A DNA stretch of 52,229 bases from Candidatus Oleimmundimicrobium americanum (GTDB taxonomy: Bacteria > Actinomycetota > Aquicultoria > UBA3085 > Oleimmundimicrobiaceae): NCBI GenBank assembly GCA_002366545.1, contig DFBH01000055.1, positions 1 to 52,229 on the forward strand, written 5' to 3'. Positions 27,083 through 36,108 of this stretch are shown in pieces. Numbering within the stretch: position 1 is the stretch's first letter; the number at the start of each line of letters is the position of its first letter. Both the position numbers and the translations under genes were made by a program. The notes under the pieces were generated by a model that had not been told where the DNA came from, searched no databases, and saw nothing but the letters and a program-made list of their open reading frames with translations.

Positions 27083-28323
27083 GTTTCGAGAGAAGTCTTC
27101 TTGATAACGGAATCGAAATTTTAACCGAATGTATGTCAAATGTTAGGTCAATTGCACTTGGATTTTGGGTAAAAACCGGCTCGAGGAATGAATCGCAGTC
27201 CATGAATGGAATGTCTCATTTTCTCGAGCATCTCTTGTTTAAGGGAACGGAAACACGGTCCGCAAAGCAGATTTCCGAGACATTTGATGGTCTTGGAGCC
27301 GAGCTGAATGCTTTTACCGGGAAAGAATACACGTGCTACTATACTCGTATCCTTGACGAGAATTTAGAAGTTGCGGTTGAAAATCTCTCAGACATGATTT
27401 CCAATCCCGCTTTTAAAGAAGACGATATTAAATCCGAGAAAGAGGTAGTCTTAGAGGAAATAAGTCTTCACGAAGATTCTCCCGATGAGCAGGTACACGA
27501 TTTGTTCGCAGAGACTTTGTGGAAAAAACATCCTTTGGGTGAAAGCATCCTTGGACATTTAGATATCGTTAAAAAGTTTGAACGCGAAGATGTAATCGGG
27601 TATTTTAAAAAACAATATACTTCGAAAAATATAATCGTAGTCGGAGCCGGTCATCTTGAGCACGAGGAGCTTTTAAAATTGGCTCAAGTTTATCTTGGAG
27701 ATATTGATGGGGATGCTTCGGTTAAGGATAAAATTGATGCAAAAGTGAAACCATGCGTTAAGATTCTGGGAAAGAAAACCGAGCAAGCTCATATTTGTTA
27801 TGGGTTTGAGGGATTGTCGGCCGGTCATAAGGATAGATTTTCCTTAAGCATTTTAGATAGTATTTTGGGTGGGGGAATGAGTTCACGTCTCTTTCAAGAA
27901 ATAAGAGAAAAACGCGGGCTTGCTTACTCAGTCTTCTCTTATCATTCTTTTTATAGAGACACAGGTTCGTTTGTGGCTTATGCGGGAACAAGGCCATCAA
28001 ATGCTGAGTTGGTTATAGAATTGATTAAGAAGGAAATAAAAGATATCGCGGAGAAAGGAATTAAAGAGAGCGAATTAAATCGCGTTAAAGGGCAAATAAA
28101 AGGACAACTGGTTTTAAGCTTAGAAAATACCGGAAACAGAATGATGAGACTCGGTAAATCCGAAATAACTCACGGGGAAATTTTGTCGCTCACTGAATTA
28201 ATAGAGCGCGTTAATGAAGTCACGTTAGAAGATGTGCAAAGGGTTGCGCAAAATATATTTTTACCGGAAAAGGCCGTGCTTACCGTGATCGGACCCTTCA
28301 ACGAAGAGGAGCTTAAAATTTAA
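27079..28323 (+). CDS. M16 family zinc peptidase (processing-peptidase-like)
   Basis: 414 residues with the inverted zinc motif HFLEH in MSHFLEHLLFKGT (residues ~50-54) and the downstream glutamate in a KEVVLEEI segment. The C-terminal half resembles the inactive M16_C domain (RLFQEIREKRGLAYSV). Related to YmxG/mitochondrial processing peptidase beta. Encoded directly after pnp with a 4-nt overlap, a frequent arrangement in monoderms, but the substrate is unknown. Confidence 0.9.
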   Translation: MSFERSLLDNGIEILTECMSNVRSIALGFWVKTGSRNESQSMNGMSHFLEHLLFKGTETRSAKQISETFDGLGAELNAFTGKEYTCYYTRILDENLEVAVENLSDMISNPAFKEDDIKSEKEVVLEEISLHEDSPDEQVHDLFAETLWKKHPLGESILGHLDIVKKFEREDVIGYFKKQYTSKNIIVVGAGHLEHEELLKLAQVYLGDIDGDASVKDKIDAKVKPCVKILGKKTEQAHICYGFEGLSAGHKDRFSLSILDSILGGGMSSRLFQEIREKRGLAYSVFSYHSFYRDTGSFVAYAGTRPSNAELVIELIKKEIKDIAEKGIKESELNRVKGQIKGQLVLSLENTGNRMMRLGKSEITHGEILSLTELIERVNEVTLEDVQRVAQNIFLPEKAVLTVIGPFNEEELKI

Positions 28324-28342
28324 TCAAGAGGGGATATGCTTT

Positions 28343-29137
28343 ATGACAAAGGTGCTTGTGAGTGGTGCTTGCGGAAAAATGGGATGTGAGGTTTGCAGAG
28401 CGGTTTACGAAGACCCCGAATTATCCTTAGTTGGTGTTGTTGATATATCACATATTGGGGAAGATATTGGAGAATCGGTTGGTCTCGGGAAATTAGATAT
28501 TTGCATAAAAAATGATTTAGAGGCGACTTTAAACGAACTAAAACCCGATGTGATGGTTGATTTCACAAACCCAAGTGCGGTTATGAATAATATTAAAACG
28601 GCCATAAAGTGCGGGGTTAATTCCGTTGTGGGAACAACGGGTATTACCGTTGACGGTTTAGAAGAAATCGAATCATTGCTGAAGAATAAAAATGTTAATG
28701 TCTTTATAGCTCCAAATTTTGCCATTGGTGCGGTTCTAATGATGAAATTTTGTGAGAAAGCAGTTGAATCTTTCCCCAATGTTGAGATAATTGAGCTTCA
28801 TCACGACCAGAAGGTTGATGCTCCCTCGGGGACGGCTTTAAAAACGGCTGAAATGATGTCTGCTTTACAAAAAAAAGATATTTTCGAGTTACCTGAAAAA
28901 GAAATATTAAAAGGTGCTCGCGGAGGTAAATTTAAAAACATTCGTATTCACAGTGTGCGCTTGCCGGGGTTTGTTGCCCATCAAGAGGTTATTTTCGGTT
29001 CCAAGGGGCAAACTCTGACCATACGTCATGATTCAATTGACAGAGTGTCATTTATGCCGGGTGTTGTGATGGCAATAAAACAGGTTCAAAGACGAAAAGG
29101 TTTAACCTATGGCTTAGAGAAACTTATGGATTTGTAA
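28343..29137 (+). CDS. dapB: 4-hydroxy-tetrahydrodipicolinate reductase
   Basis: NAD(P)H-dependent step of lysine/diaminopimelate synthesis. N-terminal Rossmann motif SGACGKMG, then GTTGIT, APNFAIG and the family signature ELHHDQKVDAPSGTA. 264 residues. ATG start 19 nt after the M16 gene, with GAGGGG upstream. dapA follows after 18 nt, so product and substrate enzymes are co-encoded, though in the order B then A. Confidence 0.96.
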   Translation: MTKVLVSGACGKMGCEVCRAVYEDPELSLVGVVDISHIGEDIGESVGLGKLDICIKNDLEATLNELKPDVMVDFTNPSAVMNNIKTAIKCGVNSVVGTTGITVDGLEEIESLLKNKNVNVFIAPNFAIGAVLMMKFCEKAVESFPNVEIIELHHDQKVDAPSGTALKTAEMMSALQKKDIFELPEKEILKGARGGKFKNIRIHSVRLPGFVAHQEVIFGSKGQTLTIRHDSIDRVSFMPGVVMAIKQVQRRKGLTYGLEKLMDL

Positions 29138-29155
29138 ATTTGGAGGGAGAATAAA

Positions 29156-30031
29156 ATGTTTGGAGAAGTTTTAACCGCTATGGTTACTCCGTTTAAGGAG
29201 GATTTAAGCGTCGATTACGATAGGGCTCAAGAATTGGCTTCTTATCTAATTGATAATGGCTCTGACGGCATTGTTGTAACGGGAACCACGGGTGAATCAC
29301 CGACACTTTCGGATGATGAGAAAGTTAACTTGTATCAAGCGGTTAAAGAGGCAGTTGAGGGAAAGGGCTCGGTCATTGCGGGAACGGGTTATAATTGCAC
29401 ACGAGAAAGTATCCAACTCACAAAAAGAGCAGAGAACGTTGGCGTGGATGGATGCATGTTGGTAACTCCCTATTACAATAAGCCGCCTCAAAAAGGATTA
29501 TATAATCACTTTAAAACAATTGCGGAAAGCACTTCGCTACCCACAATTCTTTACAATGTTCCTTCGCGTACGGCAAGAAATCTTGAAGCCGATACGGTGA
29601 TTGCGTTATCGGAAGTTCCTAATATCGTTGGAGTTAAGGAGGCCGGTGGAAATTTTGAGCAAGTTGCAAAAATTATAAACAAAACCCCGGAAAATTTTCT
29701 TTTATATAGTGGAGACGATGCTATAACTTACCCGATACTTGCTTTGGGTGGGGATGGAGTGATAAGCGTAGCTTCGCATATTGCCGGAAGAGAAATCAAG
29801 AAGATGGTTTCGTTTTATAAAAGCGGGAACGTAAAGGATTCTTTGGGGATTCATATGCGGTTATTACCGTTTTTTAAATCGCTTTTTTTGACCACTAACC
29901 CAATAATGGTTAAGGCCGGGGTTAAGCTTATGGGAATAGAAGTTGGAGAACTTAGGCCCCCCATGGTAAGCGCGACAGAAGAGCAAGTATTAAAACTTAA
30001 GAAAGCAATGGATGAATTGGGATTATTATAA
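29156..30031 (+). CDS. dapA: 4-hydroxy-tetrahydrodipicolinate synthase
   Basis: Condenses pyruvate with aspartate semialdehyde. TIM barrel of 291 residues with GTTGESPTLSDDE, tyrosine in LYNVPSRT and the Schiff-base lysine in GVKEAGGN near residue 161. ATG start with GGAGGGAG upstream. Part of the pnp-to-ftsK run; supplies diaminopimelate for peptidoglycan and lysine. Confidence 0.96.
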   Translation: MFGEVLTAMVTPFKEDLSVDYDRAQELASYLIDNGSDGIVVTGTTGESPTLSDDEKVNLYQAVKEAVEGKGSVIAGTGYNCTRESIQLTKRAENVGVDGCMLVTPYYNKPPQKGLYNHFKTIAESTSLPTILYNVPSRTARNLEADTVIALSEVPNIVGVKEAGGNFEQVAKIINKTPENFLLYSGDDAITYPILALGGDGVISVASHIAGREIKKMVSFYKSGNVKDSLGIHMRLLPFFKSLFLTTNPIMVKAGVKLMGIEVGELRPPMVSATEEQVLKLKKAMDELGLL

Positions 30032-30046
30032 AGTTAGGAAATGTGT

Positions 30047-31714
30047 ATGTTAATGAAGAAAAAGCCAAAAACCGTTAAAATTATCCCCTTAGGTGGGCTC
30101 GGTGAAATTGGCAAAAACATGATGGTCATTGAAATTGAGAAAGATATTATTTTGGTAGATGCGGGTCTAATGTTTCCGGAGGAGGAAATGTTGGGCATTG
30201 ATTTGGTTCTCCCTGATTTTTCTTATGTTGTTGAAAATAAAGATCGTCTTAGAGCAATAATTATTACCCATGGTCATGAGGATCACACAGGGTCCTTGCC
30301 CTATCTTTTAAAAGAGGTCTCAGCTCCCCTTTATGGAACCAAGTTGACTTTGGGTCTAATTCGGGAAAAATTAAAAGAACATAGATTAAAGACTGAGCTT
30401 AGAGAAATATCTTCAAAGTCTAAATTAAAAATAGGACAATTTAGATTGAGCTTTTTTGGTGTTTGCCACAGCATACCTGATGGTCTTGGAATTATCATTG
30501 AGACTCCACTCGGCATTATCGTCCACAGCGGAGATTTTAAGCTTGATCAAACTCCTGTGGATGGTAAGGCAACGGAGTTTAAGAAACTTGCGGCCATAGG
30601 CCAAAAAAAAGTGCTTGCTTTATTATCTGATAGCACCAATGCGGAGTCGCCGGGCTACACTATTTCTGAAAAAGCGGTTGGTTCCGCTTTGCTTGAAATT
30701 TTTGAAGACTCAAAACAAAGGATAATTATTGCTACTTTTGCATCACATCTTCATCGGATACAACAAGTAATCGATGTTACCATGAAAGTAAACCGAAAAC
30801 TGGCAATTTCCGGGCGAAGTATGCTTAATAACGTTCGAATAGCTTCAGAGCTTGGTTATTTAAAAATTCCGAATGATTTAATTATTGATATTGGGGAAAT
30901 TGGGAAATATCCTTCCGACAAGGTAGTTTTGCTCTGCACGGGAAGCCAAGGGGAACCGTTATCCGCTCTTTCCAGAATATCTTCTAACGATCATAAACAA
31001 GTGAAGCTTCATCCTGGGGATACGGTAATAATATCGGCTTCGCCGATACCGGGGAATGAAAAATCAATCTCAAGGATTATTAATCAAATTTATAAGTGCG
31101 GGGCTGAGGCTTACTATGAATCGATTGCAGATGTTCATGTTTCAGGTCATGCCGCCCAAGAAGAGTTGAAACTTATGATTAATTTAGTCCAACCTGAATA
31201 TTTTATTCCAATTCATGGTGAGTTTAGGCATCTTAGGCATCACGCTAAATTGGCGAAACAGGTTGGGATTCCAAGCGAAAATGTTTTCGTTGGGAAAGAT
31301 GGGGATATAATAGAGTTTAATGAGCTCGGGGCAAATATTTCGGGAAAGGTTTCTACCGGAGATGTTTTTGTTGACGGGTTGGGAGTGGGGGATATTGGAG
31401 ACGTTGTTTTGAGAGACAGGATGCTTCTTTCGAAAGACGGAGTTTTTATTGTGGTGGTTGCGGTGAGCAAACAAGATGCGCAAATAATAGCCGGGCCGGA
31501 TGTCATTTCCCGAGGATTTATATATGTTAAGGAATCGAAAGAGCTTATTGATGAGTCAATAGCAAATGTTGAAGAGACTTTATCAAAAACTACACGGGAA
31601 GGCGTCATAGATATTTTAGTATTAAAATCGAGGATAAGAAAAGATTTAAGCAAGTTTTTATACAATAAAACCAGGCGTCGCCCAATGGTTATGCCAATAA
31701 TTATTGAAGCATAA
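30047..31714 (+). CDS. rnj: Ribonuclease J
   Basis: Metallo-beta-lactamase/beta-CASP ribonuclease with endo- and 5'-3' exonuclease activity. Zinc motif HGHEDHTG near residue 75, then SDSTNAESPG and the beta-CASP GSQGEP; C-terminal HVSGHA and HGEFRHL. About 555 residues. ATG 30047 is preferred because AGGA (30036-30039) lies seven bases upstream; ATG 30041 and 30053 are in frame. With rny and pnp also here, the window carries most of the mRNA-decay core of a monoderm. Confidence 0.95.
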   Translation: MLMKKKPKTVKIIPLGGLGEIGKNMMVIEIEKDIILVDAGLMFPEEEMLGIDLVLPDFSYVVENKDRLRAIIITHGHEDHTGSLPYLLKEVSAPLYGTKLTLGLIREKLKEHRLKTELREISSKSKLKIGQFRLSFFGVCHSIPDGLGIIIETPLGIIVHSGDFKLDQTPVDGKATEFKKLAAIGQKKVLALLSDSTNAESPGYTISEKAVGSALLEIFEDSKQRIIIATFASHLHRIQQVIDVTMKVNRKLAISGRSMLNNVRIASELGYLKIPNDLIIDIGEIGKYPSDKVVLLCTGSQGEPLSALSRISSNDHKQVKLHPGDTVIISASPIPGNEKSISRIINQIYKCGAEAYYESIADVHVSGHAAQEELKLMINLVQPEYFIPIHGEFRHLRHHAKLAKQVGIPSENVFVGKDGDIIEFNELGANISGKVSTGDVFVDGLGVGDIGDVVLRDRMLLSKDGVFIVVVAVSKQDAQIIAGPDVISRGFIYVKESKELIDESIANVEETLSKTTREGVIDILVLKSRIRKDLSKFLYNKTRRRPMVMPIIIEA

Positions 31715-31724
31715 GGGTGCAAAA

Positions 31725-32531
31725 TTGAATTTTATTCAAGCTGTTGTATTAGGAATCGTACAAGGTATAACCGAATTTGCTCCAATAAGCAGTTCCGCGC
31801 ATTTAGTTTTGGTGCCTAATTTGATGGGGTGGCCCAAACCCAATATAAGCTTTGATGTGATGTTACATTTGGGTACCTTGACGGCTGTGATTTGTTTTTT
31901 TAGGAGTGAAGTCTCGGAGTTATTTACCGCTTTTTTTAGTGGCTTTAAGAAAAAAACGGTGCGGCAAAAACCGGAATACAAACTTGCTTGGTTGATAATA
32001 ATCGGCACAATCCCCGCTGTTTTTATGGGATTGCTATTTCAAGACTTTTTCGAGGGACTTTTTTCAAATCCTTTAACCGTTTCTTTGCTTTTAATAGTAA
32101 CCGGGACTTTTTTGTGGATAAGCGAAGCAGCCTCAAAAAGACTCATGGTTTTGGATGATATAGGCTTTTCTGATACTCTGATAATAGGGTTGGCTCAGGG
32201 ATGTGCCATAGCTCCCGGGATATCGCGTTCAGGGGCAACCATCGCCGCCGGCCTTTTTAGGGGTTTAAACCGAAGCTCCGCGGCAAGATTTTCGTTTTTG
32301 TTGGCGATACCAATAATTTTAGGTGCGGTTATTTTAAAAACAGGTGATTTTATTTGTTTGTGCGGAGAGCAAAAAAATATGCCTCTGTTGGCGGGTTTTT
32401 TGGCGGCTGCCGTAAGCGGATATTTGTGCATTAAGTATCTTTTGGATTATTTAAAAAAGGGAAGGCTCATGGTTTTTGCTTATTATTGTTGGTTCGTGGG
32501 CTTGGTTTTTGTTTTAATCAACATTTTTTAA
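31725..32531 (+). CDS. uppP: Undecaprenyl-diphosphatase (BacA type)
   Basis: Membrane phosphatase that recycles undecaprenyl diphosphate to the carrier lipid, and can confer bacitracin tolerance. Signature segments TEFAPISSSAHL near the N-terminus and PGISRSGATIAAGL in the middle; about eight hydrophobic segments. The TTG at 31725 with AAGGGTG upstream gives the usual N-terminus; an in-frame TTG at 31704 inside rnj is less likely. About 268 residues. Confidence 0.94.
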   Translation: MNFIQAVVLGIVQGITEFAPISSSAHLVLVPNLMGWPKPNISFDVMLHLGTLTAVICFFRSEVSELFTAFFSGFKKKTVRQKPEYKLAWLIIIGTIPAVFMGLLFQDFFEGLFSNPLTVSLLLIVTGTFLWISEAASKRLMVLDDIGFSDTLIIGLAQGCAIAPGISRSGATIAAGLFRGLNRSSAARFSFLLAIPIILGAVILKTGDFICLCGEQKNMPLLAGFLAAAVSGYLCIKYLLDYLKKGRLMVFAYYCWFVGLVFVLINIF

Positions 32532-32547
32532 TATTTCAGAGGAAAAT

Positions 32548-34710
32548 ATGGCTAATCATAAAAAGAGGGTTTTTACTAAAAACAAAAAACATAAAGAAAG
32601 CTTGGATGACGTTTACGCCGTAGCTTTATTTGCACTTTCCGCCATATTGATCATAAGTCTTTTTGCCGGAGACAGAGGTTTAATAGGCAAATATATTGTA
32701 AGGGTGCTCGAATATTCTGTCGGTGTGGGAAGATACATCATACCCGTTTTTCTTGTGGGCTGGGGGGTATCTTTTTTAATTAAAAAGATTAGGTTAAATG
32801 TCGAATCAACCGGTTTGGGACTTGCCGTTTCTTTTGTCAGCATCATTTCTCTTATCCATTTAAGCGTGCCTTCTTCTAAAGAATTAAGTTCCGAATATAT
32901 TGTTTCTTACGGAGGTTATATAGGCGGAATTTTTGCGTATGTATTGAGAGTTCTTTTGGGGAATGTCGGCTCTTACATCGTTCTTTTTGCGTTGCTTATT
33001 ATCGGAGTTGTAATTTTCACGGGGATTTCGTTGTCGCGCCAATTTTCGGTTTTGGTTAATGGAGTTAAGGCAATTTTTAAACCAAAGCTCAAAGGGAAAA
33101 AAGAGTCTATTTTCGATGAAGAACAAATCACTCGAGGTTTTTCTAAAAAGGAAAAATCTGTTTTTCCCGAGCAGTTAATTCAAGGTAACAAAGAGAATGC
33201 GAGAAAAACAAAGGTGATTCCGGCCGAGACAAATGAATTTGCGTCACAAAAGACAACTGAGCTAAAAATTGAATTACCCAAATTAAAATTAGGAGAATAT
33301 CAATTTCCTCCTCCGTCGCTTCTGAAAAAAACCCTAACAAAAGATTTACATTTGAAAAAAAACATTAAAGAGAACGTGAGAGTGCTTGAGCGGACGTTGG
33401 CCAATTTTGATGTTGATGCCAGGATAAATAAGGTTACAAAAGGGCCAACGGTGACCCTTTACGAGATTCAGCTTGCATCCGGAGTAAAAGTTAACCGGAT
33501 ACTTGGTTTGGCTGACGATATTGCCCTCGCTTTAGCATCCTCAGATATCAGGATACTTGCTCCCATCCCAGGTAAATCGGCAATCGGCATTGAGGTTCCC
33601 AATAAACAAAGGGAACTTGTAACTCTTGGAGATATTTTATCTAATCCCGAAGCTCAAAGGGACGGCATTTTGAAAGTTGCCCTGGGCAAAGACATTTCGG
33701 GAAAACCCGTTATTGCTGATATTGGGGATATGCCTCATCTTTTAATTGCCGGTTCCACGGGGAGCGGCAAGAGTGTTTGTATAAATTCCATCTTGATGTC
33801 TCTTTTAATGAGAGCGCGGCCCGATCAGGTAAAGATGATATTGATAGATCCGAAGAGAATAGAATTAACTTTTTATGACGGTATTCCTCATTTAGTAACT
33901 CCCGTTGTGGTTAATCCCAAAGAGGCCTCTCGCGCTCTTTTGTGGGCGGTAAAAGAGATGGAAAACAGACTCGGTCTTTTAGCTGAAAGTGGAACCAGAA
34001 ACATAGATGGTTACAATGCCTTTTTGAGGAAAAAGGAGATTAAAGACGAGTTTATGCCTTATATTGTCATCGTTATAGACGAATTGGCCGACTTAATGAT
34101 GGTTGCTCCGGGTGAGGTTGAGGGTTCAATATGCCGTTTAGCACAATTAGCCAGGGCGGTTGGAATTCATCTTGTAATTGCTACACAGCGTCCCTCTGTA
34201 AATGTTATAACAGGGCTAATTAAGGCCAACATAACATCAAGAGTTGCTTTTGCCGTTTCATCTCAAATTGATTCAAGGGTTATTTTGGATAGCGCGGGGG
34301 CAGAAAAGTTGGTAGGCAAGGGCGACATGTTATTTATGACTCCTAAGCTGCAAAAACTTAAACGGTTGCAGTGCTCTTTTGTTTCAGAACAAGAGGTGGA
34401 ACTGATTACGGACTTTGTTAAAAAACAGGCGAAACCAAGTTATCAAGGGGAGATTTTAGAAAAGAAAAAGTCTAAATTTTCGTTGGATGACTACGAAGAC
34501 GATCTTTTTGACGATGCAATGGAACTTGTTGTTTCGATCGGTATGGCTTCGGTGTCTATGCTTCAGAGACGTTTGCGAATTGGCTACACTCGAGCTGCGA
34601 GATTAATGGATATTTTAGAGGAAAGAGGAATAGTTGGTCCGTCGGAAGGTAGTAAATCCAGGGCGGTGTTTCTTACCAAAGAGGACTTAGAAAAAATGAG
34701 AAAGGGATGA
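32548..34710 (+). CDS. ftsK: DNA translocase FtsK/SpoIIIE
   Basis: Septal DNA pump that clears chromosome DNA from the division site. Four N-terminal transmembrane segments (to ~160), a short linker, the alpha/beta motor with Walker A GSTGSGKS near residue 405 and VIVIDELADLMM as Walker B, and a C-terminal winged-helix gamma domain (SMLQRRLRIGYTRAARLMD) that would read KOPS/SRS-like sites. 720 residues. ATG start 16 nt after uppP. Confidence 0.96.
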   Translation: MANHKKRVFTKNKKHKESLDDVYAVALFALSAILIISLFAGDRGLIGKYIVRVLEYSVGVGRYIIPVFLVGWGVSFLIKKIRLNVESTGLGLAVSFVSIISLIHLSVPSSKELSSEYIVSYGGYIGGIFAYVLRVLLGNVGSYIVLFALLIIGVVIFTGISLSRQFSVLVNGVKAIFKPKLKGKKESIFDEEQITRGFSKKEKSVFPEQLIQGNKENARKTKVIPAETNEFASQKTTELKIELPKLKLGEYQFPPPSLLKKTLTKDLHLKKNIKENVRVLERTLANFDVDARINKVTKGPTVTLYEIQLASGVKVNRILGLADDIALALASSDIRILAPIPGKSAIGIEVPNKQRELVTLGDILSNPEAQRDGILKVALGKDISGKPVIADIGDMPHLLIAGSTGSGKSVCINSILMSLLMRARPDQVKMILIDPKRIELTFYDGIPHLVTPVVVNPKEASRALLWAVKEMENRLGLLAESGTRNIDGYNAFLRKKEIKDEFMPYIVIVIDELADLMMVAPGEVEGSICRLAQLARAVGIHLVIATQRPSVNVITGLIKANITSRVAFAVSSQIDSRVILDSAGAEKLVGKGDMLFMTPKLQKLKRLQCSFVSEQEVELITDFVKKQAKPSYQGEILEKKKSKFSLDDYEDDLFDDAMELVVSIGMASVSMLQRRLRIGYTRAARLMDILEERGIVGPSEGSKSRAVFLTKEDLEKMRKG

Positions 34711-34744
34711 GAAAAACAACATCCTTGTTTAGAGCAAAAAGGAA

Positions 34745-34774
34745 TTGATGGTATTTTGGTGAATAATATATAAG
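34745..34774 (+). promoter_or_regulatory. Candidate promoter for the rodZ-like gene
   Basis: TTGATG (34745-34750) and TATAAG (34769-34774) with 18 bp between lie in the 113-bp gap after ftsK. A TACAAT at 34776-34781 is an alternative -10. No terminator is seen after ftsK, so the promoter may add to read-through. Confidence 0.4.
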
Positions 34775-34823
34775 TTACAATGTGAAAGAGCAAGGTTTAC
34801 CACCTTTAACTGTGAGGATAAAA

Positions 34824-35585
34824 ATGGATTCGATTGGGGAAATATTTGAAAATAAGCGAAAATCTTTGGGGTTAAGCTTAAAAGAGATAGAAAACGCCAC
34901 AAAAATAAGAACTCGCTATCTTCAGGCAATTGAGGACGATAATTTTGACGTAATTCCGGGTGGCGCTTATGTAAAGGGATTTATTAGAACATATGCTTCT
35001 TTTTTAAAAATAGATAGCGGGCCTCTTATAAAAGAATACGAAGAGGAATACGGAGAACCCCTTCAGTACGAGGAGGAAAAATATATTGATGTACGCGAGA
35101 AAGATGTTTTTAAGCGCCGAAGATTGATTTTATTTTTTTCCGTAGTTGGAGCTATTTTGTTGGTTTTGGCTATTGTCTGGGGGATAAGGGCTTTAAATAA
35201 AAAGACTCAGGCTCCAAAACAGGAGGAAAAAATAGAAGTTCCCCTTGAAGACGTTTTGCCTCCTGAGGAAGAAATGCCTTTAGAAGAGATGGTTCCTCCT
35301 GAGGAGGAGGTATCTACGACCGATACTGCATCCGCATTACCATCGGCGGAAGAAGAGTTTAAAATTGAAGTTACGGCTCTTGATAGAGTTTGGCTGAGGG
35401 TATTTGTAGACGAGGAAAATATTTTTGAGGAAATACTGGAGAAGGACCAGTCAAAAGAGTGGACGGCAAAAGAGTCTGTTAGAATAAAAAGCGGGAACGG
35501 CGAACTGGTAGAAGTAAAGAAAGATGGAAAATTGCTTGGTGAACTTGGGGTTGGCTTGGAGGAAAAGGTATTTACTTTTGAATAA
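34824..35585 (+). CDS. rodZ: RodZ-like helix-turn-helix membrane protein
   Basis: 253 residues. N-terminal HTH (IGEIFENKRKSLGLSLKEIE, about 3-65) of the HTH_25 type, a single transmembrane segment near residue 110 (LILFFSVVGAILLVLAIVWG), an acidic, proline-rich stretch, and a C-terminal DUF4115-type beta domain. RodZ links MreB to the wall machinery and sets cell shape; the family call is sound, the role here inferred. ATG 34824 chosen because GAGGA lies five bases upstream. Confidence 0.85.
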   Translation: MDSIGEIFENKRKSLGLSLKEIENATKIRTRYLQAIEDDNFDVIPGGAYVKGFIRTYASFLKIDSGPLIKEYEEEYGEPLQYEEEKYIDVREKDVFKRRRLILFFSVVGAILLVLAIVWGIRALNKKTQAPKQEEKIEVPLEDVLPPEEEMPLEEMVPPEEEVSTTDTASALPSAEEEFKIEVTALDRVWLRVFVDEENIFEEILEKDQSKEWTAKESVRIKSGNGELVEVKKDGKLLGELGVGLEEKVFTFE

Positions 35586-35600
35586 TTAGGAGATGGTTTT

Positions 35601-36101
35601 GTGGCAAAAGAAAATTCATTTGATATAGTATCTGAGATTAACATGCAAGAAGTTGACAATGCTGTCAACCAGGCAATCAAAGAGGTTAGGAACAGATATG
35701 ATTTAAAAAACAGCGACACGGAAATCCTTTTAAACAAAGATGAGGGCGAGATAATCATAACTACGGAAAATGATTTTACCCTCAAAAGTGTTTTAGATGT
35801 TTTTAAGTCAAAACTTATAAAAAGGGGAATTTCTTTAAAAGCTTTACAGGCAGGCAAGATTGAGCCGGCGATAGGGGGCAAATCTAAGCAAAAATTCGAC
35901 ATTGTTCAAGGGATATCACAAGATATCGGGAAAGAGATAAATAAAGCTATTAAGGAAAATAAAATTAAGGTTAAAGTGCAAATTGAGGATGTAAAACTGC
36001 GAGTTTTTGGTAAGAGCAGGGATGAACTTCAAGAAGCAATCTCTCTCATAAAATCCAAAGATTTTAAAATCCCCCTTCAATTTACCAATTATAGGCAGTG
36101 A
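35601..36101 (+). CDS. yajQ: YajQ family nucleotide-binding protein (DUF520)
   Basis: 166 residues, cytosolic. N-terminal SFDIVSEINMQEVDNAVNQA and RYDLKNS, C-terminal KVQIEDVKLRVFGKSRDELQ: all typical of YajQ, which has two RNA-recognition-like folds; some members bind cyclic di-GMP. GTG start with TAGGAGAT upstream. Often found beside rodZ and rimO in monoderms; physiological role here unknown. Confidence 0.93.
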   Translation: MAKENSFDIVSEINMQEVDNAVNQAIKEVRNRYDLKNSDTEILLNKDEGEIIITTENDFTLKSVLDVFKSKLIKRGISLKALQAGKIEPAIGGKSKQKFDIVQGISQDIGKEINKAIKENKIKVKVQIEDVKLRVFGKSRDELQEAISLIKSKDFKIPLQFTNYRQ

Positions 36102-36108
36102 GAAAAAA

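Noticed and set aside
35207..35902. 231-codon minus-strand open frame
   Set aside because: Antisense to the acidic part of the rodZ-like gene and yajQ; serine/phenylalanine-rich composition is the mirror of Glu/Lys codons. The same holds for the minus-strand frames at 25495-26010 and 31240-31722.
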